64,000 nucleotides of DNA from Aphis gossypii. Lineage: Eukaryota; Arthropoda; Insecta; Hemiptera; Aphididae. Positions 52,741 through 64,000 of this stretch are shown here, in pieces. Every line of letters begins with the position of its first letter. The stretch's first letter is position 1. The stretch is from assembly GCF_020184175.1 (NCBI RefSeq), contig NC_065531.1, forward strand, positions 61,458,806-61,522,805, written 5' to 3'. The translations under genes were made by a program, and so were the position numbers. The notes below the pieces were generated by a model. The model made no database searches, had not been told where the DNA came from, and was given only the letters and a program-made list of their open reading frames with translations.

Positions 52741-55220
52741 CACATCTAACATAATTATTGCAACTCGGCATTAATTTAGTTTTATTTTATTGATTTGGTG
52801 ATTAGTAAATTATACGTTTATTATACTCGTACTTTACCGTCATAATATTATACACAGACTAGTAATGCCTGTTTCAGCTGTTTCAAAAGGTTAGTCAACA
52901 TCACTGGCCCATTTATACGACAAAACACTAAGCTCTTATGGGCGTACGCGTGAATAACCTTATATTATAAATTTATATTCATAATTTTTCTCTAGTCCTG
53001 CGCCTCTTTGTTTTACTAATGAATACGATTTTTTTTCTTTGAGAACTTGATGACATATATAATATTTAAACGCAATATCAATAAAAGGGAGTAAAGCCCA
53101 TCACAACTCACTCCAAGCTTTAAACTTATCGATTAATTCTATATTTATACCAATATCTGTAATAATGTTTTGTGCAACTCTTTCTCCCTACCCAATGCAA
53201 TTCTATCACTAAAAAAGTTCTAGTTCCCGATCTACAACTGCAGTGACGAACCTAACCCAAAGACTATTATAGATACACATATTTATATATATATATATAT
53301 GTATTTACTAACTAAAATATCAAAACTACAACGTACATATGTATGCGGATGACATTGCAGAACGGGCTTGAAACATAAAGCGCGCGTACTGTATGGTTTT
53401 TACGCAATAAATAATATTATATACAGTTTGTTTTTTCTTTTTTATCGGAAAAAAAACCCCGAATGCTTCGATACCGGAAATTACGGTGTCTCTCAAAATG
53501 AAAAAAGCAAAACGGTCGACGGGAAAAAAATATATTTGTATAAAGGGACGGTAGTCGCCGGGATCGACCACGGCGGCGTCGCGATCCATCCAATAACATA
53601 TTGTGTACGGGCAGCAAACACTTTAATGAAACTTTTTGAACACGTCGAGTTTATTTTGTATACAATATAATATACGCAAACTAAGCTTACCCACCACAAC
53701 GGAATGGTATATGTATAACGAAAACGTTGTTGTTGTTTTTTAACGTTATGTGTGTGTAAAATTGGAGGCGTCACTGGCGTACTTGAAGTACTATATACAG
53801 AGTGATTCTTTTAAATTGGATACCGGTTGTCCAGATCAATATTTTATAAAAGTTATCTTTAAAATTAATTAAATATTGATAAAATAATTTCATATTCCAA
53901 AACAAAATGACTTTATAAAGATCACTAATCATCTCGAATGTAAATGTTGTGATAAATAAAAAAAAATCAATGAAATTGTTTATGTGTTATATACGTCAAA
54001 ATATTTATAAAAAAAAAAAAAATAAATAAACAGATTTACATAAAAAATAGACCTGAGAAATTACCTAACCTAACCTTACATAACGATCAATAAAAAAAAA
54101 ACTAATGTTTTTTTTTAAATTATATTAAAAGACTATAATAAAGACGCGAACTTAAACAAAAATACTGTTACAAAATAATTTTTATGTACAAACTGATAAA
54201 TTTAGGACACGTGGCGACATAATTCATTTTTTGACAAGAAACACGTATGTCGTTGGTATCGGTTGACAGACGGTTTCTATAACAGCAGTAACGGAGGAGA
54301 CTCGACAGATATTTTTATCGATTCAAAGATTGTTGTATTCTAAAATAAACTAAATTAATAATGAAGAGTTTAAAATATATTAATATAATGGCATCAATGC
54401 GATCCAGTTTTTTCAAAATTGATATGATTATTTTATTCCCGTAAATATGATAGCACAGAGCTGTACCTAACAATAGGGTAAAAATGTTAGTACATATTAT
54501 AATTTTGAAACTTGAAAAGAAACTAAGTGCAAAATATTATAGCCTCTAACAAATATTATAAACACACATATATTTTATATATATATGAATCTATACTTTT
54601 ATTTTATGAATAATTAATTAACACAACAAATTAAAGTTATGAATCAGTCCATAGTTGTATATATATTTATATATATCACCAATGTTAACATAAAAATTGG
54701 TCATTTCATAATATAAGGGGTAGACAATTTATTTATACTTATTGATAATGTATTGTACTACATTTAAGAAATTATAAATCTAGTGACGTTGCAACGATTT
54801 TCATAAAAACATTTTGGACGTTTATAAAAAATATTTTTGGCGCAAATGGGTTACAAGAGATATGTTTCCTACTTACATATTAATTTACCATGCATGTCTA
54901 TACAGTTGAAGATGGCTGATGGTTTCGATACCTATTAATTTTATTCCATGGTGTATACATATAAATAGGGAGTAGAAATTACGATGTTTTTCGATGAAAT
55001 TGCGTAGGTCCATTATTACGTTACTATCCTAATTTGCATATTTAAATAATTTAATAGCTCGCAAACGTACGTGACTCAGTAATTTGTATTAAACAGCAAG
55101 CAACTTAATCACACTTTGGAAACAAAACAAACTTTTGTTTTCACATAAAACATTCAAATGTAAAACTGAAATATAATTTTCTAATGCCTTCGTGCGTTTT
55201 TTTCGTAACGTCCTGTATAG
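52741..55220. other. Gene-free with one ambiguous open block at 53.3-53.8 kb
   Basis: At 53326-53774 four frames are open at once (plus 53368-53670; minus 53326-53589, 53417-53617 and 53493-53774), which argues for composition rather than coding. The plus frame (contains GTVVAGIDHGGVAIHPITYC) reads most naturally. CCTAACCTAACC, a short TTAGG-type tract, occurs on the plus strand near 54066. Confidence 0.3.
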
Positions 55221-55322
55221 GCAACACCGTGACCGGATTTTACTTAGGGCGGGTGGAACACATAAACCGACTGCGATTTCAAAGGTGTGCCTGCAGGTGC
55301 CCGCCACAATACAACCTTTTAG
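55221..55322 (+). CDS. Candidate internal exon, 102 bp, unknown
   Basis: A pyrimidine-rich tract ending CGTCCTGTATAG (55220) and a consensus donor GTAAGT at 55323 bracket 102 bp (34 codons) of GC-rich sequence. Two of three plus frames are open throughout. One contains VEHINRLRFQRCACRCPPQY, the other LLRAGGTHKPTAISKVCLQV. The minus strand is also open (55089-55352). Length divisible by three and good splice sites support an exon. The open frames on both strands may reflect GC content. CCTTTTAG|GTAAGT at the right edge could instead be a plus-strand ratchet site. Confidence 0.33.
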
Positions 55323-55859
55323 GTAAGTATATACAATATGTATTATATACACCGTAAAATATAAATGAGCGGTATTATTAATACGTGTTTAATGATATAT
55401 TATTATAATTGCTGTACATTTAATTTATTAGAGGAAAAATAAATATATAATATGTTCTTATATTAACGGGGCAAATCCAGTAGGTATGTATATTATAATT
55501 TTCTTTTTTTTTAAATCGTTAAAATTATTCAAAATCCCCAATATTATTTTAAATAGTAAGAAGCGTGTTTTAAAAACGTTTCAATTTTCTTTAATTAAAA
55601 AACAACAGCTAAATATTTTGTACGCGTGTAAAATATTTCTCATAAAAACAAAAAAACAAAATAACGATAGGTACGATGACGTCGACATGTAAACTACTAA
55701 CAACAAAAATAATAATATTATGCACATCTGTTATACGGCACACTAACACTGATTAAAATCGTGATCTTACTTAAGGTATTATAATATTATAGTTTTAATT
55801 ATTGTTGATACCGATCTAGATATTTATTAATACATAATATAGTATATAGGTGCACTTTA
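55323..55859. other. Gene-free stretch
   Basis: A 68-codon Lys/Ile-rich ORF at 55486-55692 is regarded as chance. Confidence 0.45.
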
Positions 55860-56340
55860 ATCTGTAACGGTGCTCCATCATTCGATGTGCTTGCAGCACA
55901 CGCACACGCTGCAATGATCGACGACATCACCCGACCCTCGTGACCCACTAGCCGATCTATTTTTACCCAGCGGCAGTCTGGTTATATTTTTAATTCGAAA
56001 ATAACCTAATAATATTATATAGGTATAATACGGTCGAACACGTAAAACTATTCGCGTTGTAGTGCGCGTCGGTCAGTGCACAGCTGTGCATTTACAGCAG
56101 CGTTCAGGGGTTCGTTATTGATATCACTACAACGCGGGTCGCATGAGGATTAAAATCGATATCTGTCAAAGAGAAAAAAAATTGTGTGTGTGCGTGACGA
56201 GGCAAACAGGGTAGTGGGGGATAATAGGACGAGATGGGATCGTATATTAATTCAAAAAACGAAATATGTGAGCGCGTGCGACGAAAAACACTACGTAATA
56301 AAGAGCAAAAAACCAGAGTACCGATAGTGAACCGCAAAAT
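55860..56340. other. GC-richer island with palindromic E-box
   Basis: CpG-containing DNA with a perfect 14-bp palindrome at 56077-56090. A minus-strand ORF (56104-56337) has no recognisable motif. It is likely promoter or enhancer DNA. Confidence 0.3.
56077..56090. promoter_or_regulatory. Palindrome TGCACAGCTGTGCA with CAGCTG E-box
   Basis: An exact 14-bp inverted repeat centred on CAGCTG, the type of E-box bound by bHLH dimers. It sits in a CpG-containing island near other candidate regulatory DNA. Confidence 0.4.
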
Positions 56341-57259
56341 ATAATATGTTATAATGAATTATTGTTAACTATTGCTCTCACGCGGCCAATGCAGTATTAG
56401 AGCAACCGTAGTCATTTTCGAAAACAAAAAAATGGTATAAGATTAAAAAAAAATGATATCGCCTTAATATAATTGCTATAATGTCTATAACAATAAATCT
56501 TATAGAATTATTTTAAAACTACAAATCGTTCGTTACTCAAAGTGATTAACTTTTGACTTTTTAATCAAACACTTACTCTGTATATTAGTATTTAAATAGT
56601 ATAAATATAAAATGCATATATATCTTGTCTAATTGTTTACGTAACAAATCAGATTATTAAATAAATCAAATAACCTGAAGTGAGAGTACAGAAAATCTCG
56701 TAATTTTAAGATTTTTATTAACTCATATATATAATATATTATGTACATAATACCAATACATGTATTGTTTTTTATCCTGATTAATCGACATCCACGCATT
56801 ATATCGTTTTACGTTTTGAAATTGAAAATCACTATCTTACATATAAATATAAATTGAATGCGCGATGATGCATTGTCATTTTATTTATTTTTTCAACGAA
56901 AAGTACATCTTCAACAAACTAGAAGCAACCATCAACTCCGCAATTCATCTCCAACGCCACCACCATTAGCGACCCCCTAAATAAATCTCAAATTTTAGAA
57001 CTTGCAATAACACACAAACATCATTAATTATCACTGTAATATAAGACATACAGTAGCCGTAGAGGCATACAGAACACGTCGGTCTCTGCGGTAATTGACG
57101 AGGAATACATATAATAAACGGCGATAAAAAATTAAAATTAAAATTAAACAAGAAAACACTGGCTGATGCGAAAGGAGGAAAATTTGACCTGATGATAGAG
57201 GAGTGAATGCTGCTGTTTCATAGGGGTTAAAACGAGACGAGAAAATGTAAATAAACATA
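56341..57259. other. Gene-free stretch
   Basis: Short overlapping minus-strand ORFs (56966-57258) have no motif. Nothing else is seen. Confidence 0.4.
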
Positions 57260-57660
57260 AAACCTCGGACCTAGACACAACGACGACGACGACGATGAAG
57301 ATGATAATATTATCCATCGTATAAATATATACGCGCTACACGGCACGAGCGAATTGCATATTAAACACGCGCACACATATACCCACGCACACGCACCCCT
57401 GGCGAACGCTTTTCGAGAGAATTTTCCCTAGGCCTGGGCCGTCGCCACCGCCGACGCCGCCGCCGCCGCCGCCGTTGCAATGAATAAATCAATACGGCAA
57501 CACGCGCACACCGCAACACCGTTGGTTGCATAGTTGGCCCCGTTATATTATATAACAGAGCCGCGCGTGTACACCCTCCCGCCGAGCCATCACGCAGTTA
57601 CCGACGTCGCTGCCGACTCTTCTCTCTCGGTTCAGCGACGAATATTATATTATTATTGTG
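57260..57660 (-). promoter_or_regulatory. CpG-rich island, candidate promoter / first exon
   Basis: This is the most CpG-rich host DNA in the window, with a (GAC)n tract at 57281-57294 and a (GCC)n tract at 57450-57474. On the minus strand an ATG at 57317 opens 57 codons to a TAA at 57144, starting with a hydrophobic run (MDNIIIFIVVVVVV) that could be a signal peptide but comes largely from the GAC repeat. The island lies upstream, on the minus strand, of the ratchet site and the 30.3-kb exon, so it could hold the start of that gene. Strand and start site are inferred. Confidence 0.4.
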
Positions 57661-59459
57661 ACGCGCTTAGGATAACAAACACATTATTATCATAATATTA
57701 TTATTACTATATCATAATCATACGAACCTATAACATAAAATAATTAATAATTATATATAATATATACTATTATATAAATATAAATAGTAAACTGCAGTAG
57801 GTAACCCGTATTGGTAAGGATAAGTCCTTTTTAAATACCCGAGACATTCGCGGTGTCAGATAACACATAGAACACGAATTACTCTGTGTCTCCGTCATTC
57901 GAACGACGTTATAGATTTTCAAAGACTTCATGATAGTAGAAATATAATATCTCTTATGCGCATTTCTAAACATATCTCTGAACACGTAAAGAATAAGGAT
58001 AACATCGCTAATTTTAATACGTCAACCACAACTGTAAAGTTATAATAAGTGTACCAGAGGTATCTGACATATATCATACAACGAAGTATGTGATGTTTGA
58101 CAATAATATATATTATACTTTTTTTTTAATTCCTATTCACTCCACATGGTCGTTAAAAAAAAATAATAATACATTTTTACTCGACAAAAGTACCAGATTA
58201 TACTTGTATAGCTAAATGAATCAACCGGTAACTATATATTAATAAAAATCAATGTTTGCATGTTTAAGCGCGATCCATATCCAAATCTATTGTGTTCATA
58301 ACTTTGAAATTTGGTAAGAACATAGGTATTTCTATACCCAAGGATGTAGGCTTCGAAGCCAATTTTTTCAATTTTGCAACCAAACAGGAATTTGTTGACT
58401 CACAAAATACGAATATTTTTTTTCGTATTGAGTTGCAATTAGTTTTTCGTTGTATGAAACAGTTATTATAATTATGTATATAATTTTAGACTTGTATTTT
58501 ATATTTAGTCAAAATCATCAAAACAATTGTGTTAAAAATATGTGAAGTTTAACGGAGTTTAAAAGAAAGAAAATCAATTAGAATTATTTAATTTATTATC
58601 ACAGACAACATCATGTAAGATTCGCTAGTGTTAATAGTATTAATAATATATTCCATATTTTTTCCAAAATAAAAATCTATTTTATTATAGTATAGTAATT
58701 TGTTTTTGCACCGATCTATATATTACACACTATTACACTAATCAGTTGTCGGCAGTAGTCTGTACGTCAACGAAAATTTTGTAACTGGAAATTCCTATTC
58801 CAGACCAATTTTAAATAAAAATCCAGTATACGCTGTATAAGTCGTATTAGTGAAAATTGTGTACCAAATAGATTTGAAAAATCTTCCAAAAAGGTAATTT
58901 GGTTTAAAATACAGTTTTATTTTTTGTTGGCTTAGCGATTAATATGTATAACGTCATATCGTGTTATCGTTTGTAAGTAATACTAACACTGAATATTACG
59001 GCTCTCGGGTTATACTCATTTATACATTTCTGAAAACTGTCAAAAATCAAACATATAAGGTATACGCCACTGTGCGGTAGCCAAGTACGTAGATATACAC
59101 AAGGCGAACTAGGTATATACTCGTGTCAATATCACGCACCATCGCCCAAAATGATAATATCGTGACTGTCCAATTAAAACACGTCCAGAGACATTTGTGT
59201 TCGAAATTCGGTAAAAATCTACAACACAATTATCAATCTACTTGCAGAATACAGCCAATTTCATGTATACATTATAAAATAGGGTATTTTATATTTCTCT
59301 TTGATTACACACGATAAAAACTATTACAATTTCAAAAAAGCACCATACACGAATCGAACACACGCCCAGGATACGCGTCTTTTTTCCTCGCCTTTCCACT
59401 AGATAACAGTCTATTGTTTTTATTTACGCACACATATGCTACATGCGTTATATTATACA
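57661..59459. other. Gene-free stretch
   Basis: AT-rich. The ORFs at 57770-57985 (minus) and 59047-59317 (both strands) have no recognisable content. Confidence 0.45.
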
Positions 59460-59469
59460 GTATACACAC

Positions 59470-59587
59470 ATGGGAATCGCCGCCGAACTACTCGAAATCG
59501 TCGCAATAGCACTATATATATATATTACACTATGCAATATTCTGATGACGTGTAACGTCGTAAATATTAATCTACACGTTCCTCGCG
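59470..59587 (+). CDS. Possible first coding exon with hydrophobic N-terminus, unknown
   Basis: ATG at 59470 opens a frame beginning MGIAAELLEIVAIALYIYIT, which would fit a signal peptide or membrane segment. A consensus donor GTGAGT starts at 59588. The frame reads on to 59679 if unspliced. The family is unknown, and a chance ORF in a GC-richer patch is possible. The minus strand carries CAG|GTAGGT at about 59602. Confidence 0.2.
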
Positions 59588-61744
59588 GTGAGTACCTACC
59601 TGCACTAAATGCGAATAAAACAAATAAAAAAATACTGTATCCGACTATTGTTTTCTCGTGTTTGCTACGACGCCATTAAATTATATATACAATACATATA
59701 GGCAACGAAATTAATCCAAATTAATATACCACGTATGCACATTATGCACGATTCTCAATCGTTATTATTGTCCATGGTGTTATACGTAAGGCTATCGACA
59801 GAACAATTCAATACATATTTCAAATAATTAATTGCTAAAAACGTTTGCATCCGTCATTAATATACATGAACAATAAATTCGGAAGAAACATAAAATAATA
59901 TATTAATGTACAAACGAACATTTATATGCGTTTAACATGAAAAATATCCAATACTTTAAATCGGTACCATTTTAACATGCTTATTGTATTTATTAAACCT
60001 TATTTTATAATATTATTAATATTTATTTCGTTTTGAACAAATATTATTTTGATTAATATTGTCAAATCCACTTTAGTATTATACTAAAATATAAACATTT
60101 TTAACCTTTGGATAAGATTTAATTTTATTATCTACCAATATTATGTTATCACTTATCAATAAGCATACATGTATATTGCATACTATATATTATGTAAATA
60201 AAAATCTATCGTCAGATCTTCGCTGATATTCTGAGAATAAAACTTTATTCTTCTACACCAACAAACACATACCCTATATCACATACAATTTTATGAATTG
60301 TACTCGAACCTTTGGTACATTCATCAGTCAGATGATTTTACAACTTGCTCACAAATTGAACTTTATCAAGTATAGATCCCTAACCGTATGCGATCCCTAA
60401 GGACATAACCTTCTACATAGAACGATAGAAATAAAAAAAGAAAGAAATCTTAAAAGCAAAGATGCGTTGGAAAAACATCTATAAAAGAAAAGTCAACACT
60501 TTACGACATGTGAGACCGAAAGCAATCGGTGCCAAGTTTCAAATTAAACGTTATATTGTATTTGTGGAAGCTATTGTACTCTTTTCCTTAGAGCGAAAAA
60601 ATCATAGGAACGCTAAGTATTTCGCTAGAAATTGGTTTTAGTTAGATTATCCGTAAAACTTGTATAAAGCAATGAAAATCTTTAGTACCCTATAGGTATA
60701 AACACAATTAAACAGCAGATTCGAAATATCGCAATAACACTTCTTATTTTTTTTTAGTTGAATAGTCGAAAACAAACACAACTCCGTTCTACACGTAAGT
60801 ATCTTATTATTTAATAACCTACGCATATAAAAGTGAAAAAATATATTATTTATTATTTATTATACAACTAAACGAGATTCAAAATATGTATAATAAATGT
60901 ATAACTGATATTATATTTTGGATATAAACTCTTTATCTTTTTATAATTTTAACACTCCCTAAGTAAAATCTGCATCCGATATTTTATTAAATACCATATA
61001 CTATATACATGAAATATGTAGGATAACACTCTCATTAAACTTGACTTTAAAAAATGTTTTCCCAAAAAATACGAGTAAATACTCATTATTACTGTAAACA
61101 TATTAATTTTCTTCGCTTCACTTAAAACCTAATAATAATCTACAAATTACTCAAATTTTTTGTTTCATATATAAATAAATATTGTTTAAAACTACGCAGT
61201 TTTACATGCCAGAATATTTTAAAACACTTTTTAATATAAATATAACATATTATAATAAATTACATTAATGATAGAAATGTATGTATTAAATATTTGTAAA
61301 AAGATTAAAATAACACAAACATTCTCAAAAAACTGTACTTATATTTAAATTGTAATACAGTTTTAGTTATTTTCGGTCTAATAACAAATAAATTATTATC
61401 ATTTATGTCCATTAAAATGTTTTGTGGTTAAGATACGGCACACGAACAAATTATTTCCAAAACCATACATTTATTTGTTTAAGTGATATACCTAATTTAA
61501 ATAATATTACAATTTTACATGGCACCACTTTATTTCTAGATAATGAAGTTTTAATAATTAATACAGTTATCTTTTCAAGTGTAATGAAAATTGTATAAAT
61601 AAGTAGTATATAAAAAACGACTATGATATTAATGGCGTAGTTTCTCAATCAAAATCCAATATCTCACACAAATATTATAAGTAGGTAGCAATATATAATA
61701 TAATAATACAAACATAATAAATAACACTATATAAGTGTATTACC
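59588..61744. other. AT-rich gene-free stretch
   Basis: Nothing supported. Confidence 0.5.
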
Positions 61745-63225
61745 TCATACAAAAAAAAACGGGTAAGTGGGTTCCGCTCTGCTGTACATTAGGTGCTGTA
61801 TCGATCATTATTATATATTATAGGAGTGTTAAACTTGAATCAAAGATAGGTATCATTGTATACAAAAAATGATTCTGAACGAAGATGATTTGTCAGCCTA
61901 GAATATTATTTCGAATGGTCGGTGAAAAAGTGGTTTATGTTTTAATGGCTTGAATACACCAATATTTAAGTTCTTCTATAATTATTATAAGCTAAACTTA
62001 TGGAAAATCTCGTATTGAATTTTCAATTCTTAGCTACATTTTTTTATGAATTATACCTACAAAATAATTTGAAATATTCATGGTTTTGACAAATTTTTGT
62101 CAATATTTGAATTTCAAATGCTAATAAAAGAAGATTATGCCAATGTATTCTTATAACTTTTTAATCACTATAAGAATAACTTATGAGGATCTTTGTATTA
62201 AATTTTAAAATATTTTGATTGGGCCAAAAAAATTTTCAGAAAAATTGAAAATTTCAATTGTCTATAAATAGCTCAAAAAAATTCAAAATATTTTGAAAAT
62301 TAAATTATGTAAAGAAAATACCAACCTAAATAACTAGTATAATTTTCAAGTATCTACGATTTATACTTTTGAATAATAACAAATATTTAAAATCGTTTGA
62401 GGATAAATCGTTATCGTTACGCTATTCCGTAAAAATTTAAAATTCAAAGGAACTTAAAATTTTTCCGATAATGATGCTACGAGTTTTCTCTATAGCTACT
62501 TGAAGGATAACTTATGGAAAACTTAGTGTTGTATTTTTAATTCTTAGTTATAAACACAAAAAATTTTATGATTTTTTATTTTCAAAATTACTTGCAAATT
62601 TTCGCGTTTTCGACAGATTTTGTAAAAATTTGAACTAAAAACGCTTATAAAAAAAAATTGTAACTAACGATTTTTAATTTTTTTAGCTACAATTGAACAA
62701 CTTATAAGGAACCTTGTATTAAATTTTCAAATTTTTTTGATCATCCAAAATTTTTTTATCGACACTTCAAAACAAAACTCTCATAAAAATCGAAAATTTC
62801 AGTGGTCATAAATAACCCAAAAAGAGGCAAACATTTTTGAAAATTTAATTGTATATAGATAACACTAATATAAACATTTGGTGAAAGTTTCAAGTATTTC
62901 AGTGATTATTTTTTGAATTACAACTATATACAAAAAAAGATTTGGTCGAAAACTGGTTTTGCGTAAAAATTCCCGTTTTTCTGTCATTCTTTTTTTTTGT
63001 TCTTCTCGATTTTTTTGAAAACTGTTGGAAAATGTTTACTTTTGATCTCTTTAATGCACCAAGGATATTCACTTTGCCATCGGAAACCAACCCCAAAGTT
63101 TGAAATTGAAGTATTATTTCGACTAGTTATGCTGTACACAGACACAAAAAAAAAACAAACAAAACAAAAAACACACATCATTGTAAAATCAATACATTCA
63201 TCACTCTATTCAGAATCTAAAATTA
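61745..63225. mobile_element. Aphid-like dispersed repeat with inverted subterminal ends
   Basis: GATTCTGAACGAAGATGA at 61871 is matched in inverse, imperfectly, by TCATCACTCTATTCAGAATC ending at 63217. The left flank GGGTAAGTGGGTTCCGCTCT (61762) and both ends resemble a repeat I have seen many times in aphid sequence. The interior repeats a theme four times (CTTATGGAAAATCTCGTATT at 61996, then variants near 62179, 62511 and 62700), each followed by a T-rich stretch. No transposase frame is seen, so it is probably non-autonomous. The exact boundaries are uncertain. Confidence 0.6.
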
Positions 63226-64000
63226 AAAATTTAGAAAACTAATCGATTTTTCTAATTGCCTTATGTCATATTATGTAATCTGTATATTATATACAATAAA
63301 ATAAATCAATGATTATCGTAATTTATTCTATATAGTAGACTTACGTCCAAAGGAAAGTAATTGATTGGCAATACAATTGCACGCGGTACTACTTTAGTTT
63401 CTTTAATTAGTTATTTTTTCAAAATTCCGCCAACTTCCAAAGATAATTATACCACTGGGTTAATAGCCATTAAACTAATTACTACAGAAAATGATTTAAA
63501 AGTTTATTTTTTTAACCATATAGTATAGAAACCATAAACTATGCGTTTTGAAATAACAGTTCTCCAGAGAGATGTCCAGAAAATTATACATATATACAAC
63601 GGAGAGGGGGGAGGAGAATGAGGTTTATGCTCACAAAATCTTTATAATTGGCTCCCCAACGGACACAGAGTCAATCCCCTAAAGTGCCGGCAGAGCATCC
63701 TTATCACATATATTATACGAAAACACAAAACACGTACGAAATTTTTATTTAGTAATGCGTCGTAACCACAAGTATGATATTATTGACATGGACATTTGGA
63801 CGTATAAGAGGACAAACGAATTTACGATTACACTGTCAATCAATTCAATTTAAGTGTTTCAGGATTATCCACGTATTACATGAACCATTATTTTTAAGCG
63901 TATAACCATACACTGATCAACGCTATACAAAATAAACTCTAATATATTGTATCGAATCCTTCGACGGCCTGGTAGCCCCCGAGGTTTTTAGATTTTTGGT
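63226..64000. other. AT-rich right end; one weak exon-like spot
   Basis: On the minus strand a 20-codon open frame (contains VVPRAIVLPINYFPLD) runs into GGAC|GTAAGT at 63344. No convincing acceptor precedes it. Otherwise nothing is supported. Confidence 0.3.

Noticed and set aside
53326..53774. Four overlapping ORFs on both strands
   Set aside because: Simultaneous openness of four frames points to base composition. The plus frame is mentioned but not called.

Overview
The window looks like nuclear DNA of an insect, most likely a hemipteran and probably an aphid. It is very AT-rich, full of A/T runs and microsatellites, carries a (TTAGG)4 tract of the insect telomere type, and contains a dispersed repeat (61.7-63.2 kb) whose ends resemble aphid repeats I remember. 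There are no bacterial operons. I saw no tRNA, rRNA or CRISPR array.

The one unambiguous genetic unit is a complete Ty3/Gypsy-type LTR retrotransposon at 3895-11443 on the minus strand. It has two 1214-bp LTRs that look identical, a 4-bp target duplication (CACT), a tRNA-Lys-type primer site, a polypurine tract, a fused Gag-Pol frame and a third ORF in the env position that does not look like env. Its coding frame is broken at three places, each in a short A/T run.

The rest is mostly long introns or intergenic DNA. A few short stretches look like exons, judged by splice signals, a single open frame and base composition, and most lack an ATG. On the plus strand these are terminal-exon candidates at 249-553 and 2942-3042, and a two-exon gene end at 15169-15408 with a 65-bp intron that joins in frame. 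On the minus strand there is a 106-bp exon at 30272-30377. A recursive-splice ('ratchet') site at 47822/47821 and a CpG-rich island at 57.26-57.66 kb both lie upstream of it in the minus direction. Together they suggest a minus-strand gene with a very long intron, running from about 57 kb to 30 kb and beyond. I could not name any of these host genes.

From about 49 kb to 60 kb, GC-richer islands (49.5-50.3, 52.2-52.7, 53.3-53.8, 55.2-55.3, 55.9-56.3, 57.3-57.7 and 59.1-59.6 kb) break up the AT-rich background. They fit regulatory or first-exon DNA. Older mobile DNA includes a decayed LINE reverse-transcriptase tail (35.5-35.7 kb), a fold-back MITE-like element (19.05-19.36 kb) and the aphid-like repeat near the right end.
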